Shown: in pieces, positions 27,109 to 28,189 of the stretch
How the letters are laid out: each line of letters begins with the position of its first letter
Numbering within the stretch: the stretch's first letter is position 1
Source: a virus
Virus record (IMG/VR): IMGVR_UViG_3300007611_000006
Span: 1-28,189 of that record
Reading direction: 5' to 3' (one strand)
DNA: 28,189 nt
The notes under the pieces: generated by a model
What the model was told of the DNA's origin: nothing
What the model saw: the letters and a program-made list of their open reading frames with translations, nothing else
The model's database searches: none
Translations under genes and position numbers: made by a program

Positions 27109-28189
27109 TTACTGCCCGCTGTCTCTTAGTTCGCGGCGACGCTGACCAGCGCTCTGCGGCTCATCGGCCTCTTGTGCCTCAGCAGCAGCGCCTTCAAATC
27201 GACTGGTTTGCTCTCGCCGCTCTCTGCGAGTTTCAATAGATTCATCATCCGCCATTTTCTGCGCAGCCGGACTCCAAACAACCACAAAAGGCTCGCCGCT
27301 GTTATTCATTACTGAAGCGCCCTCGCTTTGCAACACAACGTAACGATTGTCGCCAATGCTTTTAAATTGCAAATCACGAATTTGCTCTGCCGCTGACTCA
27401 GGGTCACGGTTCTGAACACCACCAAAGCGCTCAACCATAGCTGGCGTAAAGTTATTTACGAAAGTGTCGAATTGATCTTCGGTAGCCTGCCGAGGCAACT
27501 GAATTTTAACGCCGTTTATTTCTGCAATTCCGCCTGTAATTGCTTGGATGGCTGATTCAAATTGATCTTCATCAAACTCGTTTCGGTCTGTAGCGCTTGC
27601 GGCGTAATACGCTTTGGCTGCTGCAATCGTTGCTTCACGATCTCGGCCAGTGTAAACATCACCGGCCACGTTGTTGTAGACCTCAGTAAGCTCTGCTCGG
27701 TTAGGCATATCAACTAACTTGTCTCGAATTAAATCTTGGCCTTCAAACACCCGAGTAGCAATGTTTGTGTCCCCAATAGCAGACACCATTGCAAACACGC
27801 CTTGTTCTTTTTCTGCTAGCTGTTGCCAAAGCCCTGGCGGCATAGCATTCATACCAACTGCCAAATCCGCTTTTTCCAAAGAGTTCATTCTGTTGATCTC
27901 GTTAGAAATGCGACTTGCTTCTTCGTCGGTAAGGTATTTAGGCTCAACCCCGTAATGATTTGCAACTTGGTCGCCAATCTCAACGCGGTTTGAAATGCTT
28001 TCAGACATCTTTTCAAACGAAGAATAATTAAGCGGTGCAGGCTCAATTACACCTTGCTTGATGCCAAGCGAAATTGGGTCTCTGTCAGCCTCTGTGGTAA
28101 CGGTGGCAAGGGCTGACTCCGCGGCTTCTACTACCGCAACTTCAAATTCGTCAGTAATGCCTTCGCCACGCATGTTGTTTATTTCTTGC
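27109..28189 (-). CDS. Internal virion protein, C-terminal part, cut by right edge
   Basis: The reading frame stays open to the right edge (…QEINN before the first ATG at 28173), so this is the 3' part of a longer gene, about 359 residues visible. Contents: 'GIKQGVIEPAPLNYSSFEKMSESISNRVEIGDQVANHYGVEPKYLTDEEASRISNEI', 'GLWQQLAEKEQGVFAMVSAIGD', 'FESAIQAITGGIAEINGVKIQLP' and a Glu/Arg-rich tail. This is the pattern of the C-terminal region of large gp16-like internal proteins ('APLNYSSPxxxxxxLxxRxxxAxxVaxxyGv'), whose N-terminal part often carries a transglycosylase. That domain, if present, lies outside the window. Confidence 0.7.
   Translation of the reverse strand, partial: QEINNMRGEGITDEFEVAVVEAAESALATVTTEADRDPISLGIKQGVIEPAPLNYSSFEKMSESISNRVEIGDQVANHYGVEPKYLTDEEASRISNEINRMNSLEKADLAVGMNAMPPGLWQQLAEKEQGVFAMVSAIGDTNIATRVFEGQDLIRDKLVDMPNRAELTEVYNNVAGDVYTGRDREATIAAAKAYYAASATDRNEFDEDQFESAIQAITGGIAEINGVKIQLPRQATEDQFDTFVNNFTPAMVERFGGVQNRDPESAAEQIRDLQFKSIGDNRYVVLQSEGASVMNNSGEPFVVVWSPAAQKMADDESIETRRERREQTSRFEGAAAEAQEADEPQSAGQRRRELRDSGQ

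Overview
The window looks like part of a lytic, short-tailed (podovirus-type) dsDNA phage. It encodes a T7-type head-tail connector (portal), both terminase subunits, a gp13-like GNAT-fold virion protein, internal virion (ejection) proteins, and a tail fibre with a T7-type N-terminal domain and an S74-type C-terminal chaperone. Many small proteins (DUF6321-like, DUF5872-like, a KGLYANINAK-type protein, the 3-TM GTA-type holin) resemble families I know mainly from marine phages. No integrase, repressor, tRNA, IS element or CRISPR array was seen. Strong Shine-Dalgarno sites and GC-balanced codons fit a proteobacterial host, but the host cannot be fixed from this window.

Layout. (1) 1-5449, leftward: DUF3310-like protein, winged-helix protein, TerS, TerL, gp13-like protein, two paralogous small proteins, four tiny basic proteins, then the portal, which runs off the left edge. 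(2) 5591-9667/10002, rightward early and replication block: ArdC antirestriction protein, a candidate type II hammerhead ribozyme just after ardC, six small genes, an O-like initiator containing iteron-like repeats, a DnaB-type helicase and a small coiled protein. (3) 9999-11288, leftward: four genes (small protein, DUF1367-like protein, Ref-like HNH nuclease, RusA resolvase). They are head-to-head with block 4 across a perfect 16-bp palindrome and tail-to-tail with block 2. (4) 11367-14419, rightward: small protein, ERF annealing protein, YqaJ/lambda-exo-type nuclease, then small genes including one with an SSB-like acidic tip. (5) 14527-28189, leftward late block, read from right to left: internal virion proteins (the first is cut by the right edge), tail fibre, collar-type protein, tail-assembly-chaperone-like protein, an AT-rich pair of paralogous unknown genes, a lysis region (XhlA-like protein, small exported protein, virion-like protein, T4-type lysozyme, 3-TM holin), an HTH-metallophosphoesterase, a tiny low-complexity protein and a leftward terminator.

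How it works together. ArdC heads the early operon, where it could counter restriction. The O-like protein and DnaB-type helicase would open the origin and recruit a host polymerase; no DNA or RNA polymerase gene is present here. ERF plus the YqaJ nuclease form a two-component recombination system, with RusA and the Ref-like nuclease processing branched DNA. Portal transcription leaves the left edge and an internal virion gene enters from the right edge, both leftward. The missing part of the genome therefore probably holds scaffold, capsid, tail-tube and remaining ejection genes between them.

The most striking element is the candidate hammerhead ribozyme at about 6507-6584. It has every conserved core nucleotide in type II order and would cut the polycistronic early transcript right after ardC.
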